Shown here: positions 9,993-22,312 of the stretch, piece by piece | How the letters are laid out: each line of letters begins with the position of its first letter | Numbering within the stretch: the stretch's first letter is position 1 | DNA from: Erythroxylum novogranatense | Lineage: Eukaryota; Streptophyta; Magnoliopsida; Malpighiales; Erythroxylaceae | DNA: 64,000 bases | Assembly: GCA_029891385.1 (NCBI GenBank) | Contig: CM057231.1 | Span: 65,455,103-65,519,102 of the forward strand | Reading direction: 5' to 3' | Program-made: the position numbers and the translations under genes | The notes under the pieces: generated by a model | Told to the model about the DNA's origin: nothing | Seen by the model: the letters and a program-made list of their open reading frames with translations, nothing else | Database searches by the model: none

Positions 9993-12078
9993 TGCTGGAG
10001 TTATGTAAATATAGTGCCCTGGAAAGCAAGTGTAGTTACATGTAATTTTATCTTCTTGATTCTGCTTTGTAATGAAAATATTTATTATTAATAAAACAAA
10101 AGAGTTTGGTTTTATCTGTATGAGCATTATATATCTGGTCATAAGGTACCAAGATTCATTTGTAAGTAATATACATATATATAGAGATGTATGGGAAACA
10201 TGTATATTATTAAAATCTGAATTAATTGATTCACAGTTGAATAATCAAGTTGGTCGTTTGATTATGGTTTAGGCGTAGTGTTGCGATTTATCTCCATATA
10301 AGTAAAGGAGTTTACTTAAAGGGAATGATGAGTTTCATATCATGATAGTAGTAGACTATCGATAATGGCACTATTAAATGAATTGAATCAAGTATGTTTT
10401 CAAGAATAAAGTGGGTCGTTACTTTAATCTTAAAACATACAACTTAAGCATTCGCTATTATGAACCACAATCTTGATGAGTAGTGAACTCATATGTGTTT
10501 CATTATAATTCTTGATATGATCGGAATGGATTTTTATAGGGTATTAATCCGATTATCGCATGTTGGAATTATTAATTGAAACATGTATCGTGGAACATTC
10601 ACTCAAATAAAGAGTTTATAGTGTTATCATCTCTTTTAGATGTTTTAAGGAGATTTGGTGATTAAGCTGGCGCGAGAGTTTGATGGACTAGCTACCCATC
10701 AAGTCTTAACGCTAAGATGAGATCTTATGTGTTAATCACCATATAAAGTAAAATGAGAGATCTAGAAGGAAAAACCAACATAAGGGCAAAACGGTAATTT
10801 TACCCTTTGTTGTGTGGATGGCTATAATAAGGTTCTAAATAGGGTTTGCAATTGGACATATTCTCATAATATTTAATAATTCAAGAGTTCAACTAATTGT
10901 CTTTAGTGGAATGACATTTAGTTAATAAGCTAGAATTAATTCCAATGAGATTGAATTATTTCTGGGCTATCAAAGTTCAATAAGATTCCCCACTTGGCTT
11001 TAAGGAAGGTTATCAAGCTAAGTAAGAAGTAGTTTGGAGGCTTTAGAAGTCCATAATTGAATGATGGGCTTATACTAATTAATGGTTAATTGGAAGCCCA
11101 TATGTTCATTTAGAAATGGGCTTGTTTTGGTTTAATGTAATTGATTAGATTAATTATATTAAAACAATTTTTTTTTAAATGGAGAAGAAGCAATTTCGAA
11201 ATTCTGTTAGGTTAGATGTGTAACCACACATTTGACATTAAAATACTAAATAAAGATGGTCTTTATTATGGTTCATCATTATTAAATGGAGTTATGAACT
11301 TACCATTAAATGGTTCAATGGTTGGCTTTTAATGTTGACATGTAACCTATTTGCATTCATTAGATTAAAGATGAAAGATGTGCATTAGATGGATCATCTT
11401 CCTTCTTTCTTCTTTCCAAAAATGAAATGGGTATTCAATTATAGGTTATGGTCTTTTCAAATAGCCGTTTTAAAGATAAATGAAGTAAGTCTCATTTATT
11501 GGCTATTTGATGAGTGATTAATGTAAGAAGTGATGCATTGGATGCCTCTCACTTTTTCCATTCATGCATATTTAGAAATTGAGATGTAAGAAGGGGTTCT
11601 TGCATGGTTTTTAGACATTCTCTCCTTTCATGCAAGGTAGAACCGAAATTCCTAAGTGAAAGAATTGAAAGAGTTTCAATTTTGGTTCTTCTTCTTCTAA
11701 GAAAATCTCCTCCAAATATTTCTTCTCCTTTCTCACCAAAGTATTTTGTTATCCTAGTTGTCCTTGAAGAACAAGTGGTAAATCTAATTGTTTGAGGATA
11801 CTACAACAAGGAAGAAGATAGATTGCTAAAGGAAAAGACTCAAAGGCAAAGGATTTGGATATAAGAAGGAGAGGATAGCGCAGCGAGGATTTAAAGCTGT
11901 AATGAAGGAGTCGGTAATTCCTTTTATCTTGTTCTTGGTTTTATTATCCTTATACCATATCATGTATGGATTAGCATGTTGATTTGGATATATTGCTTCC
12001 GCTGCAAGATGATTTCCTAAAAAGTTTTGAAATCTATCGTTTCTCCATACTAAGCATGCTTTCTTTTCCGATCCAACA
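9993..12078 (+). repeat. Copia-1 5' LTR
   Basis: It begins TGCTGGAGTTATG and ends GATCCAACA, paired with 17514-19618. The second base pair of the opening (TGCT versus TGTT) has changed. Relative to its partner it lacks about 15 bp near 10968 (gggctatcaaag here). It has many short AT-rich frames but no coding content. Confidence 0.93.
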
Positions 12079-12080
12079 AT

Positions 12081-12093
12081 TGGTATCGAGCGG
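12081..12093 (+). other. Copia-1 primer binding site (tRNA-iMet type)
   Basis: TGGTATCGAGCGG lies two bases after the 5' LTR. It matches the usual TGGTATCAGAGC site complementary to the 3' end of initiator tRNA-Met, with one base missing. That deletion would weaken priming. Confidence 0.8.
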
Positions 12094-13581
12094 TTTTTCA
12101 TGCATGATTTCGGTTCCTATATGGTGGATGCATGGGTTGGCAATCTTTTATGTATACTGCATATTTTTATGTGATAGAAATATATATGGTGTATGTTGCT
12201 CTTTTGGTTGTCCATAGAAGTTAAATTTTATCTTGTAAGATTTCTTCATTTGGTTGTAACAAGGAGGTGGTCTATCATCACCATGTTTCCTCCTTGGTTT
12301 CTTTTTCTATTTTATTTGATTTTGTAATGTACAAAATTGATGTAATGATGAAGAAGGAGCAGCCATGGATTGAAGAAATGGAAAGGTAAAATTTTCGGTG
12401 TATCCTTTTGTGTTTTGGCATAATTTTTGTGAAAACTAAGTTGCTAGAATTTTTGTTTCAATGAATCATATTTCAGTTATGATTGGAAAACAAGTGCTGG
12501 TTTTTTGTTTCAAAGAATCCAATTTCGGTTTTGCTAAAATACTAAGTGCTTTTTTTTATTTTTCATGAAATGAGTTTCGGTTTTAATAAAACAAGTGCTG
12601 GAATTTTTTGTCAAAACAAATATTTGGTTTTCTAAAAATCTAGTGCTGGAATTTTATTTTTCAAAACGACAAAATTCTAATTTCATAAATGCCATTACAT
12701 TTTGTTTACCGAATGGGCCGGATCATGTTAGCGAAGACTTCGAAGTGGAAGATCCAAGATGAAGAAGCATATTTTGGGCCTAAAAGGCTTGTAATTATTT
12801 TATGTTTCTAGGATGGACAATCAAAAGTGGCTTTATTAGTTCATGTGATGAATGGAGAAATGAATGCTTGTAATATGTGATATTATGTGATTGCATGTCA
12901 TTTAGAAAATTGCCAACCCTAGGTCTTGCCATGCATTCATTATGTATGAGATATATAATGAAACAATATAGGATGGATAATAAATTGCATCTAGACAAGA
13001 TGGTATTTAAAACTTAAAGCCCAAAAAGATTGAGTGGGAGAGGATGCTCCTGTGAGAGTCCACGGTCTCCAAATGATGGCCCGTTTGCATGTGGTGAAGT
13101 GTTACTCCCCATCGGAGGGCATGGATCCTAGATCTTGCATGGTTTGGGTCTCCTTAAGGATAAGTCCACTTAATGATAGCAAATGTGACCTCCCACCGAG
13201 GCATGATTTGTAGGTATCTTTAGTGAATTAATCAAATGGTTATACACTCAACATTTTTTATCAATAAACTGCCCACCGTAGCTCTGTTGGTAAAAGTATG
13301 GACCAAATTAAGATGCTTCTTAAAAAATTGAGCATGAGATGCTTGGTAGTTTTTTGAGTGGGAGGGTCCCAGTTTTTCTTTTAATAGATAAGATGGCCCA
13401 CCGTCACTTAGTTTGTTATAGATAAGAAAAATAACTGTCAGTATAATGTTTTAATTTTTAAGTTTTGTTAAATCTATCATCATGCATACATGCATCATGA
13501 TTTTATACAAAGTTCCATAAATTGTTGACTAGTATGCTCATGTTTTAATAATTTATATTTTCGGACATAATCATCCACAAA
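12094..13581 (+). other. Copia-1 untranslated leader
   Basis: About 1.5 kb lie between the primer site and gag with no convincing coding sequence. At 12490-12660 an imperfect repeat of about 60 bp recurs three or four times (agtgctggaatttt followed by T-rich sequence and tttcggtttt). The segment 13030-13400 holds G/C-richer blocks (for example gtgggagaggatgctcc). Confidence 0.65.
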
Positions 13582-14395
13582 ATGAATCCACTCACCCCGC
13601 TCTTGACTAATAACAAATTGGAAAATGGAGACAAGTTTAATGAATGGAGACGTAACCTTGACATTGTTCTTCAATATGAGCGTATTTCATGGGTGTTAAC
13701 TGAAAATGAGCCTACACCTCTAAGTGGAGATGCAACTCTGAGCAAGTCCAACAACATGGCGTTGGCGAGAATCTTGACAAGACTACTAAGTGTTATATTA
13801 AAGCTTCATCATGGCATGTTGCAAAAGCAAATTGCTTGTATGAAAACTTCTAGTGCAATGGTCCATCACCTACATGAGATGTTTGGTGTGAGGACTAGGT
13901 CTGCAAGAGTGAAAACTATCCAAACCTTTCATAATCTCGCATGAAACACTCGTGAGCCAGTGCGGGATTACATGATGAAGGTAATCTCTGAGGTCACTAA
14001 GGCTGAGATGTTTGGGGCGGATATGGATGCGAACACGCAGATGATTATGATCATCAATAGCTTAAACTCTTCTTTTCAGCAGTTTAAGTTGGACTATGAG
14101 CTCAACAGCAAGGATTACACCTTGAGTGAGTTGATGAATACCCTCCAGAGCACGGAGGAAATATTGAATATTAAGGCTCATGGGCCAGAAGCTAATGTAA
14201 CTTCTTCTTCTAAGCCCAAGGGTAAGGGCAAGGAAAAGAAGAAGGGTCCAATGAAAAAGAAGGCCCAAATAGGGGTCAAGGCCAAACCCATGAAAAAGAA
14301 GGCCAAAGAGAACATCAAAGGAAAGTGTTTCCACTGTGATGAGATGGGCCACCGGAAAAGAAACTGTCCAGTCTACCTAGAGTCCCTCAAAAGCA
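13582..14395 (+). pseudogene. Copia-1 gag with zinc knuckle, one in-frame stop
   Basis: The frame starts at ATG 13582, directly after the leader. The N-terminus (NGDKFNEWRRNLDIVL) is the typical copia gag opening. An in-frame TGA at 13942-13944 breaks it, and the frame then continues through a gag body and a Lys-rich stretch to a CX2CX4HX4C zinc knuckle at 14326-14367 (CFHCDEMGHRKRNC). Gag forms the particle and the knuckle binds RNA in this family. All four metal ligands of the knuckle are intact, so damage here is limited to the stop and possible missense changes. Confidence 0.9.
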
Positions 14396-14690
14396 AACAA
14401 GGTATGGGCTTCCTAAGTTTGTTAGGAACTACAAATGTGGCAGATTTATCTACTTCTTGGATATTAGATTCAGGAGCCACTAACCATGTTTGTAATTCTT
14501 TGCGAGGGTTCAATGAAGGAAAAGACTTCTAAAGGCCGCCAAGTTAAGATAGCAGATGGTTCCTATGTTTCAGCAGAATCGGTGGGAGTAGTTATCTTGG
14601 ACTTTCCTAGTGGTCATAGGTTATATTTGGAAGATGTTTATTACATGCCAATGATTGTAAGGAACATGATTTACATTTTTGTCTAATAAA
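14396..14690 (+). pseudogene. Copia-1 aspartic protease remnant, frameshifted
   Basis: The motif WILDSGATNHVC at 14458-14493 is the copia protease active site (Asp codon at 14467). The frame ends at 14530-14532, while the following protease strands (VKIADGSYVSAESVGVV, then LEDVYYMP) are read in another frame from about 14486 to a TAA at 14684-14686. A frameshift therefore lies near 14510-14530. Protease cleaves the gag-pol polyprotein in intact relatives. Confidence 0.85.
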
Positions 14691-15800
14691 ATCTGGCTAT
14701 TCCTTATATTTTGAAAAGGTTGTTTCAATATATGAGAATAAGGATTTTATTTGTGAAGCGATAATTAAACAGGATTGTTTTTATAGAACCTATGAAAGGC
14801 TCACTAAACACCACAGAATTGATAAAACCAAGACAATCCAATATCTCTAGCATTAATTCAAAGTATCTGTGGCATCTAAGGATGGGTCATATTAATCAAA
14901 AAAGACTTGACAGGCTAGTAAAGGATGGGATCCTTATGGGCTTGGATAGTGATCCATTACCTACCTGTGAATCTTGTATTGAAGGAAAAATGACAAAAGC
15001 CTCATTTCCTTCTAAAGGAAACAGATTTGAATCCACATTGGACATGGTACATACTGATGTGTGTGGGCCCATGAATGTACAAGCTAGAGGAGGTAATGAA
15101 TATTTCATAACTTTTATAGATGATTACTCAAGACATGGCTATTTGTATTTGATGCATACAAAGAGTGAATCTTTTGAAAAGTTCAAAGAATTCAAAGCTG
15201 AAGCTGAGAAGCAACTTGGCAAGCCATTAAAACGACTTCGATCGGATCGAGGTGGTGAGTATTTATCCGAGAGTTCCAGAATATTTAATTGACAATTGAA
15301 TTGTTTCCAATTTGTCGCTCTCGCACGCCTCAACATAATGGTGTAGCAGAGAGAGAAATAGAACTCTATTGGAAATGGTAAGATCAATGATGTCCTATGC
15401 TAGCCTTCGAGAATCGTTACGGGATATGCCATACAACGGCAACATATCTTCTTAACTTTGCTCCATCCAAATCGATGCCTAAAACACCTAGGGAGTTGTG
15501 GATGGCCGAGTGCCTTCATTGAGGCACTTGAGTACTGGGGCTGTCCAGCCCATGTTCTAAAGCCTGAATCCACAAAGATGGAACCAAGGTCAAGTATGTT
15601 TGTTTGTAGGATATCCCACGGAACTCGAGGGTACTATTTTTACAATCCTCATGATAGGAAGGTATTTGTGTCGACAAATGCAAACTTCTTAGAGGAAGAG
15701 TTTGTGAGAAATCACAAAGGAAGAAGTGAAGTAGTACTAAATGAGTTAGCAATTTCATCCAAACCAAGAGTTGTTTTGGATATGATGTAACAAGATGTCG
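14691..15800 (+). pseudogene. Copia-1 integrase with pre-integrase zinc region, frameshifted
   Basis: Residues WHLRMGHINQKRL..CESCIEGKM (14792 onward) give the H-H-C-C zinc region. The core follows with HTDVCGPM (first Asp), FIDDYSR, and LRSDRGGEYL (catalytic Glu). The frame stops at 15290-15292. The next segment (QHNGVAERE-type motif near 15335) is in another frame, and a third open piece at 15458-15790 carries the downstream region ending SKPRVVLDMM. At least two frameshifts separate these parts. Integrase inserts the DNA copy in active relatives. Confidence 0.88.
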
Positions 15801-15959
15801 AAATGGATTCAAGAGTTGAATCAGAAGTGCAACCTGAACATCAAGATGTGCCTAGACGTAGTGGGAGGGTTATGAGACAACCAAATAGGTATCTAGGTTT
15901 AGGAGAAGGCTTAATTGCCATCTCAGACTAAGAAAAAACAGATCCGTTCGTATACACAA

Positions 15960-16900
15960 AGCTATTAATGATGTTGATGCGGAAAATGGCTCGAGGCAAT
16001 GGAATCGAAATAGATTTTATGTATACTAATGAAGTGCAGGTCCTTGTAGATCTACCACCAGTGTCTAAAACCATAGGGTGTAAATGGATCTACAAAAGGA
16101 AAAGGGATCGGATGGAAAGGTAGAGACCTTTAAAGCTAGATTGGTAGCTAAAGGCTATACTCAAAAGGAGGGTATAGACTACGAGGAGACTTTTTCTCCG
16201 GTTGCCATGCTTAAGTCCATCAGGATTCTTTTGGCCATAGCAACCTATTTCAATTATGAAATATGGCAAATGGATGTCAAAACCGCATTTCTGAATGGAG
16301 ATCTTGAGGAGACCATTTATATGGCCCAACCAGAAGGATTCATTGAGTTAGGTAATGAGCATAAGGTTTGCAAGTTGCAAAGGTCCATTTATGGACTTAA
16401 GCAAGCATCTAGGTCTTGGAACATTAGGTTTCATAAGGCTATCAAAACCTATGGGTTCATACAAAACCTAGATGAGCCTTGTGTTTACAAAAGAATACAA
16501 GAAGGTAAGGTTACTTTCCTAATCACAGTATGTTGATGACATTACGCTCATTAGAATGATGTGGGAATGTTATCTGCGGTTAAGGATGGCTGAATGAGCA
16601 GCTTTTCAATGAAGGATTTGGGAGAAGCTACCTATGTTCTAGGGATCAAACTTATAAGGGATCGTAAGAACAAGAAGATAGTTTTGTCTCAACTATCCTA
16701 CATTGAGAATATGCTCAATAAGTTCGCCATGCAAGATTCCAAGAGGGTTTCACTCTACTAGACATGGAATCAAACTTTCAAAGGAACAAGCACCTAAAAC
16801 CCAAGAGGAGGTTGAGCGCATGCGTAACATTCCATATGCTTGGCAGTTGGTAGTTTGATGTATGCAATCTTGTGCACTAGACCGGATATACATTACGCGA
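15960..16900 (+). pseudogene. Copia-1 reverse transcriptase, frameshifted at the catalytic YVDD
   Basis: The region starts with a WLEAME-like motif near 15990. The best piece (16084-16536) has KGYTQKEGIDYEETFSPVA, the catalytic D in WQMDVKTAFLNG, QPEGF and YGLKQASRSWN. The frame ends TVC*, while YVDDITLI is read in a different frame immediately afterwards (about 16529-16555), so a small indel sits just before the active site. Downstream motifs (LGEATYVLGIKL) confirm the thumb region. Confidence 0.9.
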
Positions 16901-17499
16901 TGGGACCTGTAGCGATTTCAGTCCAATCGAGAATGGAACATTGAATTGCGGTTAAGTGTATATTTAAGTATCTTCGTGGGACGAAGAACTTAATGCTTGT
17001 TTACTCTAAGTAATCTTATTCCGATAGGATATACGGATTCTGATTTCCAATCAGATGTTGATTCAAGGAAATCAACTTCTGGTTCTATATTTACTTTAGG
17101 AGGTGGAGCCATAGTTTGGAGGAGTGTCAAGCAATCTTGTATTGCTGATTCGACTATGGAGGTTGAGTATGTTGCTTTGCTTGTGAAGCAAAGAAAGGAA
17201 GCGATCTAGCTCAGGAAGTTCTAAATGATTTGGAGGTAGTTCGAGGCGTAAAAGCCATTACACTTTATTGTGATAATAGTGGGGCGGTGGCTAATTCTAA
17301 AGAACCTCGGAACCACAAAGTCGCTAAACACATTGGCGAAAGTATCATCTCATAAGGAGATAATACAACGTGGAGAAGTGGATGTGGTAAAGATTCCTGA
17401 GCAAAACCTTGCGATCCGTTCACAAAGACATTGGCTCAAAAGAGCTTTGAGGGTCACCTAGAAGGGATGGGAATGAAGGATATGTCAAACTTGCTTTAG
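16901..17499 (+). pseudogene. Copia-1 RNase H and polyprotein end, broken
   Basis: Residues GYTDSDFQSDVDSRKSTSG, then GGGAIVWRSVKQSCIADSTMEVEYVA (17032-17180), identify copia RNase H. The remainder (YCDNSGAVANS-like, then a C-terminal HLEGMGMKDMSNL-like tail) is spread over other frames up to TAG near 17497. It degrades RNA in RNA:DNA hybrids in active relatives. Two or more frameshifts are needed to read it. Confidence 0.88.
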
Positions 17500-17513
17500 G
17501 GCAAGTGGGAGAT
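17500..17513 (+). other. Copia-1 polypurine tract
   Basis: GGCAAGTGGGAGAT lies directly before the 3' LTR start TGTTGGAG. It is the standard position and composition for plus-strand priming. Confidence 0.85.
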
Positions 17514-19618
17514 TGTTGGAGTTATGTAAATATAGTGCCCTGGAAAGCAAGTGTATTTACATGTAACTTTATCTTCTTTAGTTACAGTTTTGTAATGAAA
17601 ATATTTATTATTAATAAAACAAAAGAGTTTGGTTTTATCTGTATGAGCATTATATATCTGGTCATAAGGTACCAAGATTCATTTGTAAGTAATATACATA
17701 TACATAGAGATGTATGGGAAACATGTATATTATTAAAATTTGAATTAATTGAATCACAGTTGAATAATCAAGTTGGTCGTTTGATTATGGTTTAGACTGT
17801 AGTGTTGCGATTTATCTCCATATAAGTAAAGGAGTTTACTTAAAGGGAATGATGAGTTTCATATCATGATAGTAGTAGACTATCGATAATGGCACTATTA
17901 AATGAATCTGGAATCAAGTATGTTTTCAAGAATAAAGTGGGTCGTTACTTTAATCTTAAAACATACAACTTAAGCATCTGCTATTATGAACCACAATCTT
18001 GATGAGTGGTGAACTCATATGTGTTTCATTATAATTCTTGATATGATCGTAATGGATTTTTACAGGTATTAATCCGATTATTCGCATGTTGGAATTATTA
18101 ATTGAAACATGTATCGAGAACATTCACTCAAATAAAGAGTTTATAGTGTTATCATCTCTTCAGATGTTTTAAGGAGATTTGGTGATTAAGCTGGCGCCAT
18201 AGTTTGATGGACTAGCTACCCATCAAGTCTTAACTCTAAGATGAGATCTTATGTGTTAATCACCATATAAAGTAAAATGAGAGATCTAGAAGGAAAAACC
18301 AACATAAGGGCAAAACGGTAATTTTACCCTTTGTTGTGCGGATGGCTATAATAAGGTTCTAAATAGGGTTTGCAATTGGACATATTCTCATAATATTTAA
18401 TAATTCAAGAGTTCAACTAATTGTCTTTAGTGGAATGACATTTAGTTAATAAGCTAGAATTAATTCCAATGAGATTGAATTATTTCTGGGCTTATTGGAG
18501 CTAGAATTATCAAAGTCCAATAAGATTCCCCACTTGGCTTTAAGGAAGGTTAACAAGCTAAATAAGAAGTAGTTTGGAGGCTTTAGAAGTCCATAATTGA
18601 ATGATGGGCTTATACTAATTAATGGTTAATTGGAAGCCCATATGTTCATTTAGAAATGAGCTTGTTTTGGTTTAATATAATTGATTAGATTAATTATATT
18701 AAAACAATTTTTTTTAAATGGAGAGGAAGCAATTTCGAAATTGTGTTAGGTTAGATGTGTAACCACACATTTGACATTAAAATACTAAATAAAGATGGTC
18801 TTTATTATGGTTCATCATTATTAAATGGAGTTATGAACTTACCATTAAATGGTTTAATGGTTGGTTTTTAATGTTGGCATGTAACCTATTTGCATTCATT
18901 AGATTAAAGATGAAAGTTGTGCATTATATGGACCATATTCCTTCTTTCTTCTTGCCAAAACCGAAATGGGTATTCAATTATAGGTTATGGCCTTTTCAAA
19001 TAGCCATTTTAAAGATAAATGAAGTAAGTCTCATTTATTGGCTATTTGATGAGTGATTAATGTAAGAAGTGATGCATTGGATGCCTCTCACTCTTTCCAT
19101 TCATGCATATTTCGAATTTGAGATGTAAGAAAGGGTTCTTGCATGGTTTTTAGAAATTATCTCCTTTCATGCAAGGTAGAACCGAAATTCCTAAGTGAAA
19201 GAATTGAAAGAGTTTCAATTTTGGTTCTTCTTCTTCTAAGAAAATCTCCTCCAAATATTTCTTCTCCTTTCCCACCAAAGGATTTTGTTAACCTAGTTGT
19301 CCTTGAAGAACAAGTGGTAAATCTAATTGGTTTAGGATACTACAACAAGGAAGAAGATAGATTGCTAAAGGAAAAGACTCAAAGGCAAAGGATTTGGATA
19401 TAAGAAGGAGAGGATAGCGCAGCGAGGATTTAAAGTTGTAGCGAAGGAGTCGGTAATTCCTTTTATCTTGTTCTTAGTTTTATTATCCTTATACCATATC
19501 ATGTATGGATTATCATATTGATTTGGATATATTCCTTTCGCTGCAAGATGATTTCTTAAAAAGTTTTGAAATCTATCGTTTCTCCATACTAAGCATGCTT
19601 TCTTTTTCCGATCCAACA
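17514..19618 (+). repeat. Copia-1 3' LTR
   Basis: It begins TGTTGGAGTTATG and ends GATCCAACA, followed by the TSD AGGTA. It retains a segment (ttattggagctaga near 18491) missing from the 5' LTR. Point differences from the partner are visible along the whole length. Confidence 0.93.
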
Positions 19619-19623
19619 AGGTA

Positions 19624-20085
19624 GAGATGTAAGAAAACCTCATGATCTGAGAAGTATGTCAAATCAGTTTTGTCCTCCTCTTCTTCCTCTTCCTTCTTCT
19701 TCTTTCTCTCTCTCGGTGTTCTCTCTTTAGGGTTTCAAGTGTGTTTGCACAAAAAAGCTCCTCTTTCTCTCCTCTTTTTGTTCTTTAAATAGTCTTTTGT
19801 GTTTTAGAAAACCCTAGGGGTTTTTTAGGGTATAAAAGGTCCAAAAAGTCCCTCAAAATGTGAAGTTTGTAAGTGTTTGCACTTCTGTCCAATGCAGGCC
19901 ACAATCAGGGCTCACATCTGAGCCTTCTATCATGATCGTGGCATACAGGGCATGATCGTGGGCTATTCCTAAAGCTTTTTTTCATGATCATGGCATGTAG
20001 GCCACGATTGTGGGCCTATGTTATAGCTCAGGTTGCCTCTTAAACTCCTCAATTCTTTGATAATGACCCTAAAACACTAGCAAGT
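19624..20085. mobile_element. TE-C middle fragment, LTR-like, with CATGATCGTGG repeats
   Basis: This is the continuation of 9191-9992 across the Copia-1 insertion, with no coding sequence. A C/T-rich tract (19665-19740) and aaccctaggggttttttaggg near 19810 precede a 110-bp stretch (19925-20030) where catgatcgtggc, gcatgatcgtgggc, catgatcatggcatg and ccacgattgtgggcc recur. It ends where TE-D starts (TGTAAGGCCCC, 20086). Confidence 0.5.
19925..20030. repeat. CATGATCGTGG-type repeat array
   Basis: There are four near-copies of a 10-12 bp partly palindromic core (atgatcgtgg / ccacgatcat), some in opposite orientation. The arrangement resembles the palindrome arrays of the other LTRs in this window, but the motif is different. 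Confidence 0.7.
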
Positions 20086-21650
20086 TGTAAGGCCCCAACA
20101 TATACCCTCAAAGTATTATAACATGTCTAGGGTGCATCAAGAAATGAACATAATAAATGAATTAAGCGCATCTAAGTATAGTAAGAGACATAATGGTACT
20201 TAATGTAAAAGATTTGGCCAAATGGGTACATTGTTCGTTTCAACATGAACATACCTCTGTAATTTGGCCATATCTAGGTATGTATACCTCCAAATTGGAT
20301 AATTCCAACTCGAAATTGATCTAGAGACATACATATAAAACTTTCATAAAGGAAGCAAAATTTTATTGTGCCTCTAAGGCTTTTGAATTTTGGCTTGAAG
20401 TTGAGTTATGACTGTTGTCCCTGTTTTCGAAAAACCTATAGTGTTTTAAGTATAACTCCTAGCATAATTAACCAAATTGCATGAAATTTAATACATTAGA
20501 AAATTAAGACATAGGGGAATGAAATTAATTGATAAGATTGTAGGCCAATGTGGGAAGTAAAGGAAGACGAAGGACGAATATGTAAATTTTCTAAAGTTAA
20601 CACATGGACCAATTGAATTAAGGCATGTGGGACCAATAATAATAAAGCATGTGTTTCCAATAGGAATTAAGCATATATGTGAGTCTTGAAAGTTCTAGAA
20701 CGGGGATATAGAGAGAGGAGATGCACGATATTTTGGGGGTTCTGAGTTTAGATTTTTCACCTTTCCATTTTATCTTCTTCATCCCATCATTTTTCAGTAA
20801 GAAATCAAACCAATCTTAGGTGGAAATCAAGTTGGTGAGTTAAGCAAAGCCAAAGAGGAAGGGAAGGAAAGGAAATAGAAGACTTACTTTTCCAATTTTC
20901 AGGTTTGGGACTTCACTTAGTTGATTTCTATATTTGTGTATGATTGAATGGATATAAAGATTCATTTAGTGGAATGGTTGCTTAGATGCTTCTTTGGTGT
21001 TATTTTGGTGTTATCTTGTATAAAATTGGTTGAATATGATAAGAGAGTATTATGTAGTGAAATTTTTCGAGGGTTTGTTTGAGTTAGTCACATTGTTTAA
21101 GTCATAACTTAGCCTAAAAATGTCCAAATTGTGTGGTTTCAGTTGCATATGAAACTAAGAAATAGAGATAAATATCGTTAGAAGGGACTTTGAGTTAATT
21201 ATGGCTCTTTGACTTTGGAAATTGAGATTGAGAAAGGTGATGTGATGCTACCTCTATTTTGGAGAAGCTTGTGATATTTTGCCTATATCTCATGATTTAG
21301 AAGTCCAAATTGTCTTATTGTTAGTGTTATAGTAACTATAGACGTAGGGGAAAAACTTTCTAGAAGACTAAGAAACCCAGTTTTGACTTTTTCTACACAT
21401 ATATTAAGGAACAAGTAGTGGTATGAATAAAGAGAGTGTCTATCATGACCATGACTTTGTTTTTGTTTTTGATTTCTATCGTATCTTATCCGAACCTTTA
21501 TGAATGAGTATGAAAATTTTCAAACACCTAGAAATAAATGAAATAGGACTTACCACATGTTAATTGGGAGACTAAACATTGGAACATAAGATCGAGCATA
21601 ATGCATTCCAAAGAAAATTTACATGTACATAAATGATTTATATGTATGTA

Positions 21651-22310
21651 TGTTGAGTCAAAATGACTTTACATATATATGATTTTGATGAATAACAAAG
21701 AAGGAGTAAAAACAGACGTAAAATAGAAAACAGACAGACGGAGAATAAAACACAGACGCAAACGAAGAAATACAGACGTAGATTGAGAAACAGACGGAGA
21801 AGTAGAAAAGTAGACGCAGACGCAGACGTAGACGCAGAAACACAGACCCAAAAATACAGACGGAGAAAAGCAGACGCAGAATTCAAAAGAAGACACAAGA
21901 GTCAGTTCGAGTTAGTTACAGAACTCAACTGATTAACCGTTTCTTTCAAGATTCAAGAAACAAGATTCAAGAAGCAAGAATCAAGAAGCAGTTGCAGACG
22001 AAGGCTATAAATATGAGTCGAAGTCTAAGATTGCAAAGTTAGTGAAAGTGAGCAAAAAGTTAGCAAAAAATTGATTTACGTACGCGAACGAAAAAGCTTG
22101 TCTGTAAGATAATTGTGCAAATTAGTTGAGAGCTAATTTTATTGTAACAGGTTTCAAATACTTTTGTAAGAAAGTAGTGCAAATAGCCTGCAGAGGCTAA
22201 GAGTGAAAGAATACTGAGTGTAGAGACCTAAAGGGGCTCGGAAAGAATACTTGTAAACTTTGAAGAGATAGTGAAATCTCATAAAGAGATAGTGAAATCT
22301 CAGACATATG
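21651..22310 (+). repeat. Sirevirus 5' LTR, truncated, with cagacg minisatellite
   Basis: It aligns with the start of 40674-41649 over about 650 bp and then breaks off in a duplicated phrase (agagatagtgaaatctca twice) before RT sequence begins. At 21714-21890 a cagacg repeat recurs about every 12-20 bp. The minus-strand frames across it (rich in Leu, Phe, Ser) are by-products of this repeat. Confidence 0.85.
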
Positions 22311-22312
22311 CT

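Larger units (their letters stand above)
9993..19618 (+). mobile_element. Copia-1: full-length Ty1/copia retrotransposon, TSD AGGTA
   Basis: Two LTRs of 2086 and 2105 bp start TGCTGGAG / TGTTGGAG and end CCAACA. AGGTA is duplicated at 9988-9992 and 19619-19623. The primer binding site (12081) matches initiator tRNA-Met, and the polypurine tract lies at 17500-17513. Domain order is gag, protease, integrase, reverse transcriptase, RNase H, which defines Ty1/copia. The lineage may be Tork/Angela-like given the long LTRs, but this is not resolved. The polyprotein has at least one stop in gag and several frameshifts in pol, so this copy cannot be autonomous. Confidence 0.93.
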
